Assembly (NCBI RefSeq): GCF_964275155.1
Contig: NZ_OZ193413.1
Coordinates: 434,001-498,000, forward strand
Direction of reading: 5' to 3'
DNA: 64,000 nt
Source of the DNA: Curculioniphilus buchneri
Lineage (GTDB): Bacteria > Pseudomonadota > Gammaproteobacteria > Enterobacterales > Enterobacteriaceae
The notes beneath the pieces are model-generated. The model was not told where the DNA came from, did not search any database, and was given only the letters and a program-made list of their open reading frames with translations. A program made the translations under genes and the position numbers. Positions 63,159 to 64,000 of this stretch are shown piece by piece. The stretch's first letter is position 1; every line of letters begins with the position of its first letter.

Positions 63159-64000
63159 TTACCACAATGTTGGCTTTGATAACTGAATCAAAGTAATTAA
63201 TGGTTGTGGATATACCCCTAAAAATAACACTAATAATAAAGAAATAATTACTATTATACCTCCAGTAGTTACTGCCCAATTAGAAGGAATATTACATTGC
63301 CAAGATTCTGAGGGTAATAGATATAAGTTCACTATGATACGTAAGTAATAAAATAGGCCAATAGCACTACTAATAATCACTGTACTAGTTAACAAAATTA
63401 GGTGACTTTTAACACCAAGCATTATTATATAAAATTTACCAATAAAACCAATTGTCATTGGAATACCAGCTAATGAAAAAATCATAACAGTTAGTATTAC
63501 TGAAAGCAGTGGCTTTCGCCAAAATAAACCACGGTAAAACCGAAAACAATTTACATCTATTTCGCTGTGGCATTGAGACATTAAACTAATTATACTAAAT
63601 ATACCTAAGTTAGAAACTAAATAACCCGTTAAATAAACGCCAATAGTTTCTAGAGCTAAGGTATGCATTTGTAATGCAATGATTCCTATAAGGAGATAAC
63701 CAAAATGAGAAATGGAAGAATAACCTAAAATTCGTTTAATATTGTTTTGATTAAGCGCCATAAGGTTTCCTAACAGCATAGAAGACAAGGACATCATTGT
63801 TAGAATTAGCTGTATTGCTTCTGTGTTAATTATGGGAAAATAAAGAAATAAACGTACAACTGTTGAAAAAATAGAAATTTTTCCAACAGTTGCTAAAAAG
63901 GCAACTGCAGCCACTGGTGCGCCTTGATATACATCTGGTGTCCACAAATGGAATGGTACCAAAGATAATTTAAAACCAAAAGCAATAATTAGCATACCAA
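63159..64000 (-). CDS. nuoN: NADH-quinone oxidoreductase subunit N, C-terminal part (partial)
   Basis: Antiporter-like membrane subunit of respiratory complex I. The frame is open to the window edge; about 280 of an expected 485 residues are visible. The match to E. coli NuoN is close: GFKLSLVPFHLWTPDVYQGA (with the Lys and proton-path region), NIKRILGYSSISHFGYLL, SLAGIPMTIGFIGKFYI and SAIGLFYYLRI. At least seven hydrophobic helices are seen. nuoN is normally last in the nuoA-N operon, so the rest of complex I should lie beyond base 64000. The visible internal Met is not the start. Implies a respiratory chain using the quinone made through ispB. Confidence 0.96.
   Translation of the reverse strand, partial: GMLIIAFGFKLSLVPFHLWTPDVYQGAPVAAVAFLATVGKISIFSTVVRLFLYFPIINTEAIQLILTMMSLSSMLLGNLMALNQNNIKRILGYSSISHFGYLLIGIIALQMHTLALETIGVYLTGYLVSNLGIFSIISLMSQCHSEIDVNCFRFYRGLFWRKPLLSVILTVMIFSLAGIPMTIGFIGKFYIIMLGVKSHLILLTSTVIISSAIGLFYYLRIIVNLYLLPSESWQCNIPSNWAVTTGGIIVIISLLLVLFLGVYPQPLITLIQLSKPTLW

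Noticed and set aside
1..64000. CRISPR arrays, insertion sequences, prophage, toxin-antitoxin, secretion or biosynthetic clusters
   Set aside because: Looked for on both strands; no regularly spaced repeats, transposase motifs, phage genes or such clusters were found apart from the fimbrial operon.

Overview
The window reads as the chromosome of a gammaproteobacterial (Enterobacterales) bacterium in advanced reductive evolution, most likely an insect or other host-restricted endosymbiont. Nearly every protein aligns from memory along its length with an E. coli K-12 counterpart, at close to the same size. The DNA is very AT-rich, the gene-free stretches more so than the genes. By my count intact coding sequence covers about 29 kb of 64 kb (roughly 45%). 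The rest is a series of 0.5-3.2 kb gene deserts that look like long-dead genes eroded beyond recognition. I cannot assign a genus from this sequence alone.

Layout. 1-2.4 kb: end of prs, then pth and ychF, an order shared with E. coli. 4.7-7.0 kb: yciC and convergent tonB. 7.3-9.0 kb: metG lacking its C-terminal domain. 11.7-12.3 kb: dcd. 15.5-19.4 kb: a compact chaperone-usher fimbrial operon (DUF1120-type subunit, PapD-like chaperone, usher), the only clearly accessory locus. 20.3-22.5 kb: cdd and convergent htpX. 23.6 kb: tRNA-Ile2 (CAT). 25.9-30.9 kb: pdxH-tyrS facing dtpA-nth, an E. coli block that has lost pdxY and gstA. 33.1-37.9 kb: tyrR, fumC and a dead manA whose reading frame can still be followed. 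39.4 kb: ldhA. 42.9-46.4 kb: obgE, rpmA and rplU divergent from ispB. 47.5-54 kb: mdh, hns, gapA. 54.9-61.6 kb: sppA, xthA, clsA. 63.2-64 kb: C-terminal part of nuoN, running off the end.

Functionally the set is mostly housekeeping: translation (pth, metG, tyrS, rpmA, rplU, obgE), nucleotide metabolism (prs, dcd, cdd), central carbon and respiration (gapA, mdh, fumC, ldhA, nuoN, ispB), PLP salvage (pdxH), base-excision repair (nth, xthA) and envelope care (htpX, sppA, clsA, yciC). Less expected in such a decayed genome are two intact regulators (hns, tyrR), a dipeptide transporter, a tonB with an unusual linker and an intact fimbrial operon.

I see no rRNA, CRISPR array, insertion sequence, prophage or recognisable novel defence or biosynthetic system. 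The most interesting items are the minimal fimbrial operon, the fresh manA pseudogene between otherwise erased DNA, the retention of H-NS in an AT-rich genome, and several perfect inverted repeats standing in decayed DNA.
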